From JBCCGE01 sp039029455 (lineage in GTDB: Bacteria; Pseudomonadota; Gammaproteobacteria; Arenicellales; Poriferihabitantaceae): 10,797 nt of DNA. The notes beneath the pieces were generated by a model. The model saw only the letters and a list, made by a program, of their open reading frames with translations, did not search any database and was not told the DNA's origin. Numbering within the stretch: the stretch's first letter is position 1; the number at the start of each line of letters is the position of its first letter. The stretch spans positions 1-10,797 of the forward strand of contig JBCCGE010000103.1 in NCBI GenBank assembly GCA_039029455.1, read 5' to 3'. Positions 1 to 6,750 of the stretch are shown in pieces. The translations under genes and the position numbers were made by a program.

Positions 1-96
1 CAAAAAATAACAAAGTCCACAGCCACAGATCACCAACCTGTCATGTAGACCAAAAATGACAAAGTCTCCAACCTGTCATGTAGACCAAAAAATGAC
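1..96. repeat. Tandem repeat array, truncated by window edge
   Basis: Two near-identical 28-29 bp copies lie at 33-60 and 68-96, offset by 35 bp; they differ by one A in an A-run. Positions 1-17 match the end of a third copy (A-run, then ACAAAGTC), so the array probably continues to the left. Each full copy contains an inverted repeat, TGTCAT, 11-12 nt, then ATGAC(A/G). The CAAAGTC segment joins copies, but the first junction has about 15 extra bases. There are no unique spacers of even length, so this is not a CRISPR array. It may be a regulatory site cluster or an intergenic satellite; its function is unknown. Confidence 0.6.
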
Positions 97-121
97 GGCT
101 ACTCGCAGATCGGGCAGGTAT

Positions 122-143
122 CGATGTCAGACCCGGGACATCG
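122..143. repeat. Inverted repeat, 7-bp arms
   Basis: CGATGTC at 122-128 is the exact reverse complement of GACATCG at 137-143, with an 8-nt loop. It lies in the non-coding region between the left repeat array and the porin terminator. No T-run follows on either strand, so it is not an obvious intrinsic terminator. Its role is unknown. Confidence 0.35.
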
Positions 144-213
144 CTGATCGACCCATGACGACAAATCGGTACTATTCGTGTTCTGATGATCTGATCACCA
201 CGGATCCGGTCGC

Positions 214-253
214 AAAAAAAACGTGCGACCCGGACTGAAGCCGGTGCCGCACG
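214..253 (-). terminator. Rho-independent terminator of the haloperoxidase-porin unit
   Basis: Read on the minus strand, the arm CGTGCG (253-248) pairs with CGCACG (227-222), with a further inner ACCGG/CCGGGT pairing that needs small bulges. The stem is followed immediately by eight T (221-214). It begins about 48 nt after the porin stop codon, where a terminator for that transcript is expected. The G+C-rich stem and uninterrupted T8 make this the clearest terminator in the window. Confidence 0.75.
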
Positions 254-264
254 CACAAGGGGTT

Positions 265-283
265 TCAGGGGTTTGCCCCCTGA
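265..283. repeat. Short G/C hairpin beyond porin stop
   Basis: TCAGGGG (265-271) and CCCCTGA (277-283) form a perfect 7-bp stem with a 5-nt loop. It sits between the porin stop codon and the T8 terminator. No T-run follows on the minus strand, so it may protect the mRNA 3' end or assist the terminator rather than act alone. Confidence 0.45.
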
Positions 284-300
284 GGTGAGAGACGTTCAGA

Positions 301-1299
301 TCAGAATTCGTATCGCAGGGACACAACAAACTCATTGGTGTCGTCCGATCTCAGCTGAATACCGTCAATGGTTGCAGCGGAATCGACATGATTCAGGCCA
401 AGATTCACCGACAGACCGCGCGCAATGTCATATCGAGCCCCTACTGAGTAGGCGCTTTCATCTTCACCGTCGACATCCCCGACAAGGCCTTCAAGGGAAA
501 AACTCCAGCGATGCTTCTTGTAGGACAGTCCTGCGGCCAGATATCGTCGATCGATGCGGACTCCGGACGCTTTCAGTTGCTCGAACCCAACCCCGGCGTC
601 CATTAGGACACTGCTATATATGAGCTCGACGCCGAACTGCAAGCCATTTGAATCCAGGACCGTGCCATCAGAGGCGACAAATTCGCTGTTAATGAAACGC
701 CCGGCAAATCGATAGTCCTTGTTGCCCAGAGGACGCTCAAAGACCAGTCCCAGATCGAAATTGCTGTCCTCGTCAACGGACACGACTGCGGTGTAAGCGC
801 TGAAACGGCCGGAATAAGAAAGTCCGGTGTCTTCCAGATCGCCGTAGAAATTATCGAGGTTCATGTCAGCGTTGCCGACGCCGTCCATGCGCTCCGTGAG
901 TATTTCGGTTTGTTCGGTGACGTCACCCAGTGCGACACGGCCCCAGACTCCTCGCCCATAGACGGCGAACTGATCATCGTAACCGTCGTTTTCCTCGCCT
1001 CGGTATGTCGCCCCGACAGTCAGAGCGTTCTGCAGCTGCTTTTCAGCCGACAGTTGCAGCACGCCCGCGAGGACACCATCATCCTCATCACTATCAAGAT
1101 CGCGAGTATTTGACAGATCGATCAGGCCGTTCACCAGAATGGTAAAGCCGCCGGCCTCAAACGCGATCGGCTCTTCGACAAACGACAGATTATCTGTCGA
1201 CAGACGAATACCTTGTTGTGCAAATGATTCGACTGATAATCCAATCCCGAGTGCCGCAGCCATAGCGGCAGCAAATAATTTTCTGGACTGCATGGTCAC
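301..1299 (-). CDS. Outer-membrane porin-like beta-barrel protein
   Basis: This 332-residue precursor begins with a signal peptide (Q4-SRK, hydrophobic A/L/G stretch 9-22, likely cut after SFA at residue 27). The mature part alternates short beta strands with Gly/Asp-rich turns and ends in Y-E-F, the terminal aromatic signature recognised by the BAM complex. The segment near residues 115-125 (VWGRVALGDV) resembles the strand after which general porins place loop 3. It is rich in Asp/Glu, as expected for a marine or halotolerant envelope protein. I chose GTG at 1299 because GGGAG lies about 5 nt upstream; ATG at 1293 is the alternative. The GTG start overlaps the stop of the haloperoxidase gene (GTGA), so the two are probably translationally coupled. 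It is likely a diffusion channel of the general porin superfamily; the substrate is unknown. Confidence 0.75.
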   Translation of the reverse strand: MTMQSRKLFAAAMAAALGIGLSVESFAQQGIRLSTDNLSFVEEPIAFEAGGFTILVNGLIDLSNTRDLDSDEDDGVLAGVLQLSAEKQLQNALTVGATYRGEENDGYDDQFAVYGRGVWGRVALGDVTEQTEILTERMDGVGNADMNLDNFYGDLEDTGLSYSGRFSAYTAVVSVDEDSNFDLGLVFERPLGNKDYRFAGRFINSEFVASDGTVLDSNGLQFGVELIYSSVLMDAGVGFEQLKASGVRIDRRYLAAGLSYKKHRWSFSLEGLVGDVDGEDESAYSVGARYDIARGLSVNLGLNHVDSAATIDGIQLRSDDTNEFVVSLRYEF

Positions 1300-2720
1300 A
1301 CTCGCTCCCGGAACATATTGTCGAACGCCTGCTGGGCAATTTTTCTGCCGACTCTGATGCCTTCGGTGTTGTCGATTTGCCAGTGAACGCCGCCATATAT
1401 CCGGCTCATACCGTTTTCGTCACAGGCCTGGCTGAGCCGAGTCCAGCTTCGAGAGACGCCCCGGAGTTGTGGCCACAACACCTGATCCGGAGATTCACCG
1501 GAAAACGCTACTTCATCCGACCCGTACAGCAGTGCGGTTAAGTGTGTTCCTGCCGCACCAAAGCATGAGTGGCCAGACGTGTAGGCCGGGAAGCTCGGTG
1601 TTGGAATCAGACTCTGCCAGTTCGGATCAGACGTCACACGAGAATCTGCATTGCCGAGCCTTTCCGTCCGCACACGGATCGCGGTTTCCGGGCGCAGGAC
1701 ATCGTGGTGGTACTTGCTGTCCCAGGTTGAGATCGCGGCATCGGCCTGGGTCATGCCGAGTAACGCAAAAGCGCGCGCACACTCGACAAACGGCATCGGT
1801 TTCCGCTGCAGCACATCCATCGCAATCAGCAGGAAGTGGCCCGGCGGTGTAATTCCCCAGGGACCGTCTTCCCAGTACACCGCAATTTCTTCCTCGTCTT
1901 TGGTTCGAACCGGACTGTTGGCGCCTCCCAGCATTTTGACTTCGTCATACTGTTCGGCAAACTCGGGACTCGCAGGGTCGAGGAAACGATCCACACGAAA
2001 CTGTGAATGACTGGTCATCGTCCAGGGGGTGATCTGACCACAGCCCGGCAATAATCCGCGATCAAAGCTGCCAAATGCAGGCCCCGGATTGTGGTTATTG
2101 TAAAAAGGCCCTGTGGGAGTCCATTGAAGGACATCGCCCCGACGCTGATAGCGGCCCAGATAGTAGTTGGCCTTGCTGGGTTCCGAGCCATCGTTCACCC
2201 GCATTCGCACCACATAGCGACCGACTTTCTTTCCCCATTCGACACCAAGTGATTTTGACTCACTGTCGGGGAATCGTCGAAGGAAGCGAACGCGATCGAA
2301 AATAAACGGCTGCTGAAACGCTTCTGCGGCCGCAATGGAGAACGCAACACCATACGCCACCTCAGGATCTGCGCCCAGCGGGGCGTCGCCAATATCGATG
2401 TGCGACTCATATCGCTGTTCGACGCCATTCGCGGCTAAAAACCCTGCGGCACATCCCATGGCAAGATTGCAGGCTGCCATCGGCGGCACAATCGCCTGAT
2501 CTCTGACCGACTGCAGTGCGCAGTCAAGCCAATAGAACACAGTATTTTCATTTTCCGGCATCACAACATTGGTCAGATAAGAGGATGATTCGCCGTTTAA
2601 TCCGGCGCATCCGCTCAGCCCCCCAGCTGACAGGATCGCTGTTGTCGACAGAAATTTTCTTCGAGATAGATTCATTTTCAACCTGTTTGCTTCTTCAGTT
2701 TTTGTGTACTGTTCGATCAC
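1296..2720 (-). CDS. Vanadium-dependent haloperoxidase / PAP2-type enzyme, Tat lipoprotein
   Basis: All three vanadate/phosphate-binding motifs of the vanadium haloperoxidase and acid phosphatase superfamily are visible (numbered from the GTG start): K336-x6-R343-P344, S382-G383-H384 (TSGH instead of PSGH) and S439-R440-x5-H446, the last being the vanadate-coordinating histidine. Haloperoxidases oxidise halide with H2O2; the same fold can act as a phosphatase, so the reaction is not certain. The N terminus has a twin-arginine motif (SRRKFL), a hydrophobic stretch and a lipobox, L35-S-G-C38, indicating Tat export of a folded protein and lipid anchoring. The size fits bacterial haloperoxidases. 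Two starts are possible: GTG at 2720 (AAAGGGG very close upstream) and ATG at 2675 (AGG at suitable spacing). The ATG gives a more typical Tat signal with SRR at residues 4-6. The porin-like gene follows directly. Confidence 0.8.
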   Translation of the reverse strand: MIEQYTKTEEANRLKMNLSRRKFLSTTAILSAGGLSGCAGLNGESSSYLTNVVMPENENTVFYWLDCALQSVRDQAIVPPMAACNLAMGCAAGFLAANGVEQRYESHIDIGDAPLGADPEVAYGVAFSIAAAEAFQQPFIFDRVRFLRRFPDSESKSLGVEWGKKVGRYVVRMRVNDGSEPSKANYYLGRYQRRGDVLQWTPTGPFYNNHNPGPAFGSFDRGLLPGCGQITPWTMTSHSQFRVDRFLDPASPEFAEQYDEVKMLGGANSPVRTKDEEEIAVYWEDGPWGITPPGHFLLIAMDVLQRKPMPFVECARAFALLGMTQADAAISTWDSKYHHDVLRPETAIRVRTERLGNADSRVTSDPNWQSLIPTPSFPAYTSGHSCFGAAGTHLTALLYGSDEVAFSGESPDQVLWPQLRGVSRSWTRLSQACDENGMSRIYGGVHWQIDNTEGIRVGRKIAQQAFDNMFRERV

Positions 2721-2802
2721 AACCCCTTTGACTGCGACCGTGCGTTTACGCTTTGAATGTATGCGCGGATTCGAAATCTACGGGACTGACCGTTACCGCA
2801 GG

Positions 2803-2835
2803 CTTAAGTCCGGTGTAAGCTTGCCGTAAGGTAGC
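2803..2835 (+). promoter_or_regulatory. Three 11-bp direct repeats, OmpR-family regulator site
   Basis: TAAG occurs at 2805-2808, 2816-2819 and 2827-2830, a spacing of exactly 11 bp. With flanks the pattern is TTAAG-N6-GTAAG-N6-GTAAG. Tandem half-sites one helical turn apart are the hallmark of OmpR/PhoB-family DNA binding. The pattern is close to the published PmrA/QseB box and the P. aeruginosa BqsR (CarR) box, TTAAG-N6-TTAAG. The site lies upstream of the operon that encodes such a regulator and would cover the -35 region of the candidate promoter. Autoactivation is inferred; the site could also act on the divergent haloperoxidase gene. Confidence 0.6.
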
Positions 2836-2841
2836 CAAAGA

Positions 2842-2847
2842 GATAAT
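2842..2847 (+). promoter_or_regulatory. Candidate -10 element of the signalling operon
   Basis: GATAAT matches the sigma-70 -10 consensus at five of six positions. It lies 6 bp after the TAAG repeats, so a -35 region would fall inside them (around CTTGCC at 2820-2825, a poor match). A weak -35 overlapped by direct repeats is typical of an activator-dependent promoter. Transcription would start near 2853-2855. Confidence 0.4.
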
Positions 2848-2866
2848 CGGGATGAATCCATAAACC

Positions 2867-3448
2867 GTGGTTCGCATCATGCACACACCCTCAGACACAG
2901 AGACCGGATCGAAAAGCACATCCGCATTGCGATGGCCTGCGGTAATTTTCTGGCTGCTGACAGCGGCCTTCCTGACATCCAGCTACGTGGCACTCAACCT
3001 GGCATCCGGCGATATTGGTGAATGTGCGGATGCCCGTGAACCGACCTCCAGAGAGTTCATTCTGTTCTTGTCATCGGTCTCTGATAACTTTGGAGACAGC
3101 GATACGTTGCTCCACGCCAAAACACGTACCTATAGTCAGTCCGGCTCGTGTCGGTACGCCTATGAGGTGAAGTGGATTGACGCAATCGGAGTCGTGCATC
3201 TTGATACTTACGATGCCGTTGAGAAAAACAAAATCTCAGTTATGGATGAATCAGACCGAACACTGGCGGCTTCACGGAACGCGAGTCGTGCAGCTTCAGG
3301 TGACGGGCCGGGTGGTGATGGTCCCGGTGGTGGCGGTCCCGGTGGTGGCGGTCCTGGTGGTGGCGGTCCTGGTGGTGGCGGTGCTGGTGGTGGCGGTGCT
3401 GGTGGTGGCGGTGCTGGTGGTGGCGGTGCCGGTGGCGGCGGCAATTAA
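2867..3448 (+). CDS. Membrane-anchored PepSY-like protein with glycine-rich pentapeptide tail
   Basis: This 193-residue protein is the first gene of the two-component operon, 20 nt before the regulator. Residues 22-45 form one membrane segment after a short polar N terminus, placing the rest outside the cytoplasm. Residues 49-135 hold two cysteines (C53, C95; possible disulfide). The stretch Y-E-V-K-W-I-D-A-x-G followed by H-L-D-T-Y-D-A resembles the strand-turn-strand of PepSY domains, which often accompany PhoP/PhoQ-like pairs in proteobacteria. The similarity is weak and judged by eye. Residues 147-191 are nine pentapeptides: GPGGD, GPGGG x4, GAGGG x4. The start is GTG at 2867 or ATG at 2879; neither has a good ribosome binding site. 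It may be an accessory or target of the sensor kinase, but its function is not established. Confidence 0.65.
   Translation: MVRIMHTPSDTETGSKSTSALRWPAVIFWLLTAAFLTSSYVALNLASGDIGECADAREPTSREFILFLSSVSDNFGDSDTLLHAKTRTYSQSGSCRYAYEVKWIDAIGVVHLDTYDAVEKNKISVMDESDRTLAASRNASRAASGDGPGGDGPGGGGPGGGGPGGGGPGGGGAGGGGAGGGGAGGGGAGGGGN
3305..3439 (+). repeat. 15-bp coding minisatellite, nine units
   Basis: Nine tandem 15-bp units encode Gly-Pro/Ala-Gly-Gly-Gly. Units 2-3 are identical, units 4-5 are identical (CCC changed to CCT), units 6-8 are identical (CCT changed to GCT), and units 1 and 9 are the most diverged. This staircase of single changes suggests stepwise slippage duplication. The unit length is a multiple of three, so gains or losses change tail length without breaking the frame. 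Confidence 0.9.
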
Positions 3449-3468
3449 ATTCCGGTAAGCGAGAAAAT

Positions 3469-4131
3469 GTGATGCGAGCGCTGGTAGTTGAAGACGATGC
3501 GGAAATTGCCCTGCAGCTCCGAGAGGCACTGGAACGCCACGGCTATGCCGTCGACATGACTGGCGACGGCGAGCACGCGTGGTTTCTGGGTGACACTGAA
3601 CATTATGATGTTGTTGTGCTGGATATCGGACTGCCAGGTAAGGACGGACTCAGTGTTCTGAATGAATGGCGGAGCAATAACAATGCAATACCGGTGCTGA
3701 TTCTTACCGCACGAGACACCTGGCGAGAGAAAGTTACGGGACTGCGTTCCGGTGCCGATGACTATCTGACCAAACCCTTCGAAATGGAGGAAATGCTGGC
3801 ACGGGTTGAAGTTTTAACCCGTCGAGCTGCCGGACATGCCAGCTCAATTCTGAGCTGCGGTGATCTGTCGCTGGATCCCTCCAGACAACAGGTCACTGAA
3901 GCGGGGAAATCCCTCGACCTAAGCGCACTGGAGTACCGTCTGATTGCATACCTCATCCATCACAAGCAGACTGTTGTATCCAAAAGCACACTAAATGAGC
4001 ATCTGTACGAACAGGGCTTTGATCGCGATTCGAACGTGATCGAAGTGTTGGTCAATCGCTGCCGTAACAAATTGTCAGGCAATCAGATAAAAACACTTCG
4101 GGGTCGAGGTTACATTCTCGAAGAGGAATAG
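3469..4131 (+). CDS. PhoP/OmpR-family response regulator
   Basis: This 220-residue DNA-binding response regulator has a receiver domain (about 1-118) with acidic residues E8-D9-D10, phosphoacceptor D52 (VLDIGLPG), T80 (LILTARD) and K102 (YLTKPF). A winged-helix OmpR/PhoB-type domain covers about 125-218 and ends in LRGRGYIL. The segments ARDTWREKV, GADDYLTKPF and VVSKSTL place it near PhoP, QseB and PmrA. It is expected to be phosphorylated by the kinase encoded 2 nt downstream and to bind direct repeats such as those at 2803-2835. The start is GTG at 3469 or, more conventionally, ATG at 3472; GCGAG about 9 nt upstream is a weak ribosome binding site. The receiver and DNA-binding domains look intact. 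Confidence 0.93.
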   Translation: MMRALVVEDDAEIALQLREALERHGYAVDMTGDGEHAWFLGDTEHYDVVVLDIGLPGKDGLSVLNEWRSNNNAIPVLILTARDTWREKVTGLRSGADDYLTKPFEMEEMLARVEVLTRRAAGHASSILSCGDLSLDPSRQQVTEAGKSLDLSALEYRLIAYLIHHKQTVVSKSTLNEHLYEQGFDRDSNVIEVLVNRCRNKLSGNQIKTLRGRGYILEEE

Positions 4132-4133
4132 AG

Positions 4134-5483
4134 TTGCCCCGTCACTCTCTGCATTTTCGCATTCTTGCCGCTGCTGTTCTGATTGGCATCGTCGGCATTG
4201 CAGCAACCGGATACGTTTTGCGCGACCTGTTTTCTAACCATATTGAGAAACGCTTTTTCCAAACGCTCGAGTCCACTATCCACGATCTGGTAGCGGCCAG
4301 TGAATCCAAAGATGGAAATATCAGGTTTAACTGGCGTCCCAGCGACCCGCGTTTCAATACACCTTTCTCAGGCTGGTACTGGGTCATATTTGATCAGGAC
4401 AACACGGCTCTGACATCGTCAGATTCTCTGCCCGGCAATGTCGACACCGGATTTTTTATTTACCCGGATGATTCGGGTCATCGTCGCTTTACGATGAAAG
4501 GGCCAACAGACGCCGAACTTATCGGCCTGGTGAGAAAAATAAAGCCGCTCGGCAGCGAGCACTTTCTCTTTTTTGTGGTGACAGGCCCCGCGGACGATAC
4601 GAGACGCGATGTCGATGCGTTTTCTCTGAATCTGCTGATCGCTCTGTCACTGATTTCGATCGCTTTTATCGTTATCAGTCTGCTGCAACTTCGATGGATT
4701 CTCACACCACTGTATAAGGCGACCGCAGGCGTGCAGGCGATTCGCACCGCGTCAAAGTCAAATCTGGACCAGAACTACCCCGACGAGATTCGCCCACTGG
4801 TCAGCGAGATCAATGCACTGCTCGAAGACAACGCTGAAATTCTGAGTCGAGCCCGGCTGCAGGCAAGCAACCTTGCGCACGCTCTCAAAAATCCACTGAC
4901 CGTAATCAAAAATGAAAGTCGGGGAGCAGGCGGCGAAAAAATCAGACAGCAGGTTGATCATCTGAACGCAAATATCAGCCGACACCTGAACCGGGTTCGT
5001 ATTTCCGGCATGACACGACATAACGGCAACCTAACGCCCGTTGCCGAAGTGGTTCGAGAGATATGCGAATCTCTTGACATTATATACAGTCAGAAACAGC
5101 TCAAAATCAGATACGATATCCCTGAACACAGTTTTTTTCATGGGGATCGTCTCGATCTTGAGGAGTTGATTGGCAATCTGATGGACAATGCCTGCAAGTG
5201 GGCAAAACACGAGGTCACACTCTCGACTCAATGCAATGACAATGAGCTGGAATTGTCCGTGTGCGATGATGGTGCAGGGATCCCGCCTGGCGAGTGGGAT
5301 AACGCATTGAAACCAGGCAGTCGAATCGACGAAAGCCAGAACGGTCATGGACTGGGTCTTGGTATAGTTTCCGACATCGTTGAACTGTATGGCGGAAGTA
5401 TTTCGATTGTCCCGAAACCCGCAAGCTCGATGAACTGCATAACGCTGAAACTGCCGGGCAGTCAGCTCAAAGGTCTGGAGTGA
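4134..5483 (+). CDS. PhoQ-like sensor histidine kinase
   Basis: This 449-residue inner-membrane kinase has membrane segments at about 9-29 and 165-189 enclosing a roughly 135-residue periplasmic sensor region, with an aromatic patch (GWYWVIF, 80-86) seen in PhoQ-like sensors. A linker/HAMP-like stretch (190-235) is followed by the dimerisation helix with phosphoacceptor H249 in LAHALKNPL, as in PhoQ-type kinases. The ATPase domain has an N box (N348, N352), G1 (D378-D-G-A-G-I-P) and G2 (G404-H-G-L-G-L-G). The PhoQ acidic metal-binding cluster is not evident, so the ligand cannot be assigned. The start is TTG at 4134: AGAGGA lies 6 nt upstream, no in-frame ATG precedes the second half of the sensor domain, and the first membrane helix needs this start. 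It lies 2 nt after the regulator stop. Confidence 0.92.
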   Translation: MPRHSLHFRILAAAVLIGIVGIAATGYVLRDLFSNHIEKRFFQTLESTIHDLVAASESKDGNIRFNWRPSDPRFNTPFSGWYWVIFDQDNTALTSSDSLPGNVDTGFFIYPDDSGHRRFTMKGPTDAELIGLVRKIKPLGSEHFLFFVVTGPADDTRRDVDAFSLNLLIALSLISIAFIVISLLQLRWILTPLYKATAGVQAIRTASKSNLDQNYPDEIRPLVSEINALLEDNAEILSRARLQASNLAHALKNPLTVIKNESRGAGGEKIRQQVDHLNANISRHLNRVRISGMTRHNGNLTPVAEVVREICESLDIIYSQKQLKIRYDIPEHSFFHGDRLDLEELIGNLMDNACKWAKHEVTLSTQCNDNELELSVCDDGAGIPPGEWDNALKPGSRIDESQNGHGLGLGIVSDIVELYGGSISIVPKPASSMNCITLKLPGSQLKGLE

Positions 5484-5629
5484 TATCCGGGTTTGGATGA
5501 GTTGTGATCCGACTCTCTAAACCCTGTTATGCAAGTAACACCGAGATCTCTACACAATAATCATTGAAGACGCCGCACTGACTCCTGCGGGGCTAAAATT
5601 ACGTCAAGTTGACAAACCAACACCAGGCA

Positions 5630-6628
5630 ATGAGTACCGACAGTCAAATTATCAGCGAAATCGATCTGGACGCGAACGGAAAACACACCGGATATTTGCG
5701 GCTACCGCATTCTGTTCACCGATCAGCATATGGCTGGTTACCGGTGCCGATAGGATCTGTTCGAAACGGTGAAGGACCGGTTGCGCTGCTGATGTCAGGT
5801 AACCACGGCGATGAATACGAGGGACAGATTGTTCTGCCGGAACTCTTGCGTCAGCTTGAGCCGAACGATATTTCAGGTCAGCTCATTGTGCTGCCAATGG
5901 CAAACTTTCCGGCCGCTGATGCCGGACTGCGGACGTCACCGATCGATCAGGGTAACCTGAATCGCACGTTTCCCGGACGGGCGAACGGCACACCGACCGA
6001 AATGCTCGCCCACTACATTGAGCACGAGCTGTTGCAGCGCAGTGACTATTTGCTTGATGTGCACTCTGGCGGCAGTTCTCTCATGTATGATCCGTCAATG
6101 CTGATGCAAAACGCACCGGATGCGACCACGCAGTCGTTTTACATCGAGCTCATGGAGTCAATCGGCTTTACCAACGGATTGTTCTACCCACCCGTGGACA
6201 GTGGCACCTACTCTTCGTCAGCTGCACATCGAAAAAATGCAGTTCCGATCACGATTGAGGCCGCTGGTGGCGGCACAGTGACCGTGCCAACGCTGCATCA
6301 ACTCCGACAAGGCATACCAAACTATTTGAGAAAAATCGGCATTCTCGGTGGTGAGGTCAAAACTTTTTCAAGTCCGACCCGAGTGATGAATGTGATCGAG
6401 GCGGACTACTGCTACGCCGACCAGGACGGGCTGTTTGAACCTGCGGTTGATTTACTGGATGAGGTCGAAGCCGGGCAGGTTGCCGGATTTATTCACACGC
6501 CAAAACGCCCAATGGAGAAACCGCAGCCGGTGGTTTTTCTGAAAAACGGAGTGGTAGTGTGTAAACGTGTGCCAGCCATGGTGCGCCACGGCGATTGTCT
6601 GTTCCATCTGGCAGAAGAAATCGCCTAG
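5630..6628 (+). CDS. Zinc-dependent deacetylase, aspartoacylase/succinylglutamate desuccinylase family (DoeB-like)
   Basis: From ATG 5630 this is a 332-residue enzyme of the carboxypeptidase-A-fold AstE/AspA group. Zinc ligands are H59 and E62 in GNHGDEYEG and H145 in DVHSGG; N-L-N-R112 binds the substrate carboxylate and E210 (TIEAAGGG) is the likely catalytic base. The order and spacing resemble DoeB, the N-alpha-acetyl-diaminobutyrate deacetylase of ectoine breakdown, including the early D-x-x-G-K-x-x-G-Y-L-R-x-P-H-S block; this comparison is from memory. No other ectoine genes lie in the window, so a different N-acyl amino acid substrate is possible. A TTG at 5609 in frame would add seven residues, but it lacks a ribosome binding site; the ATG has only a weak AGG upstream. 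The flanking 5484-5629 holds no gene and no clear promoter. Confidence 0.8.
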   Translation: MSTDSQIISEIDLDANGKHTGYLRLPHSVHRSAYGWLPVPIGSVRNGEGPVALLMSGNHGDEYEGQIVLPELLRQLEPNDISGQLIVLPMANFPAADAGLRTSPIDQGNLNRTFPGRANGTPTEMLAHYIEHELLQRSDYLLDVHSGGSSLMYDPSMLMQNAPDATTQSFYIELMESIGFTNGLFYPPVDSGTYSSSAAHRKNAVPITIEAAGGGTVTVPTLHQLRQGIPNYLRKIGILGGEVKTFSSPTRVMNVIEADYCYADQDGLFEPAVDLLDEVEAGQVAGFIHTPKRPMEKPQPVVFLKNGVVVCKRVPAMVRHGDCLFHLAEEIA

Positions 6629-6637
6629 TTTACGGAA

Positions 6638-6727
6638 AGCCTGAAATCCCCTGCGGCAGCAGAATTCACTGCGGTCGCCACTGCGAAAATCAGGCTATAG
6701 GGGATTCCGTCCCGATCGACTGGAATC
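6638..6727. repeat. Interleaved inverted repeats between convergent genes
   Basis: Two perfect inverted repeats cross over each other. AGCCTGA (6638-6644) pairs with TCAGGCT (6690-6696), and AATCCCCT (6645-6652) pairs with AGGGGATT (6699-6706). Their order A-B-A'-B' allows a pseudoknot or two alternative stems, not one nested hairpin. A third arm, GGAATC (6722-6727), can pair with GATTCC (6703-6708) and would compete with the second stem. The loop holds CTGCG repeats. There is no T-run. It may act as a bidirectional 3' end structure for the two converging genes. Confidence 0.4.
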
Positions 6728-6750
6728 ACCAAAAGATTGCCGGGTGAGCG

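Noticed and set aside
1..96. Possible CRISPR array at the left edge
   Set aside because: The copies abut with almost no spacer (the unit is 35 bp in total), there are no unique spacers of even length and no cas genes.
2852..2863. A three-codon leader ORF (ATG AAT CCA TAA) preceded by GGG
   Set aside because: It lies at or next to the inferred transcription start, so it would probably not have a usable leader; too short to support.
3208..3444. Long minus-strand frame rich in Pro/Ala through the repeat region
   Set aside because: It is the complement of the GPGGG/GAGGG repeats; a 15-bp repeat without stops opens several frames. It has no ribosome binding site or independent support.
5489..5524. 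Possible terminator after the histidine kinase (GGGTTT ... AAACCC with an inner GGAT/ATCC)
   Set aside because: The stem is broken by an 8-nt bulge and no T-run follows, so it is too weak to list as a feature.
5609..5614. TTGACA, a perfect -35 hexamer
   Set aside because: No -10 element lies at proper spacing; it would place the start of transcription inside the DoeB-like coding region.
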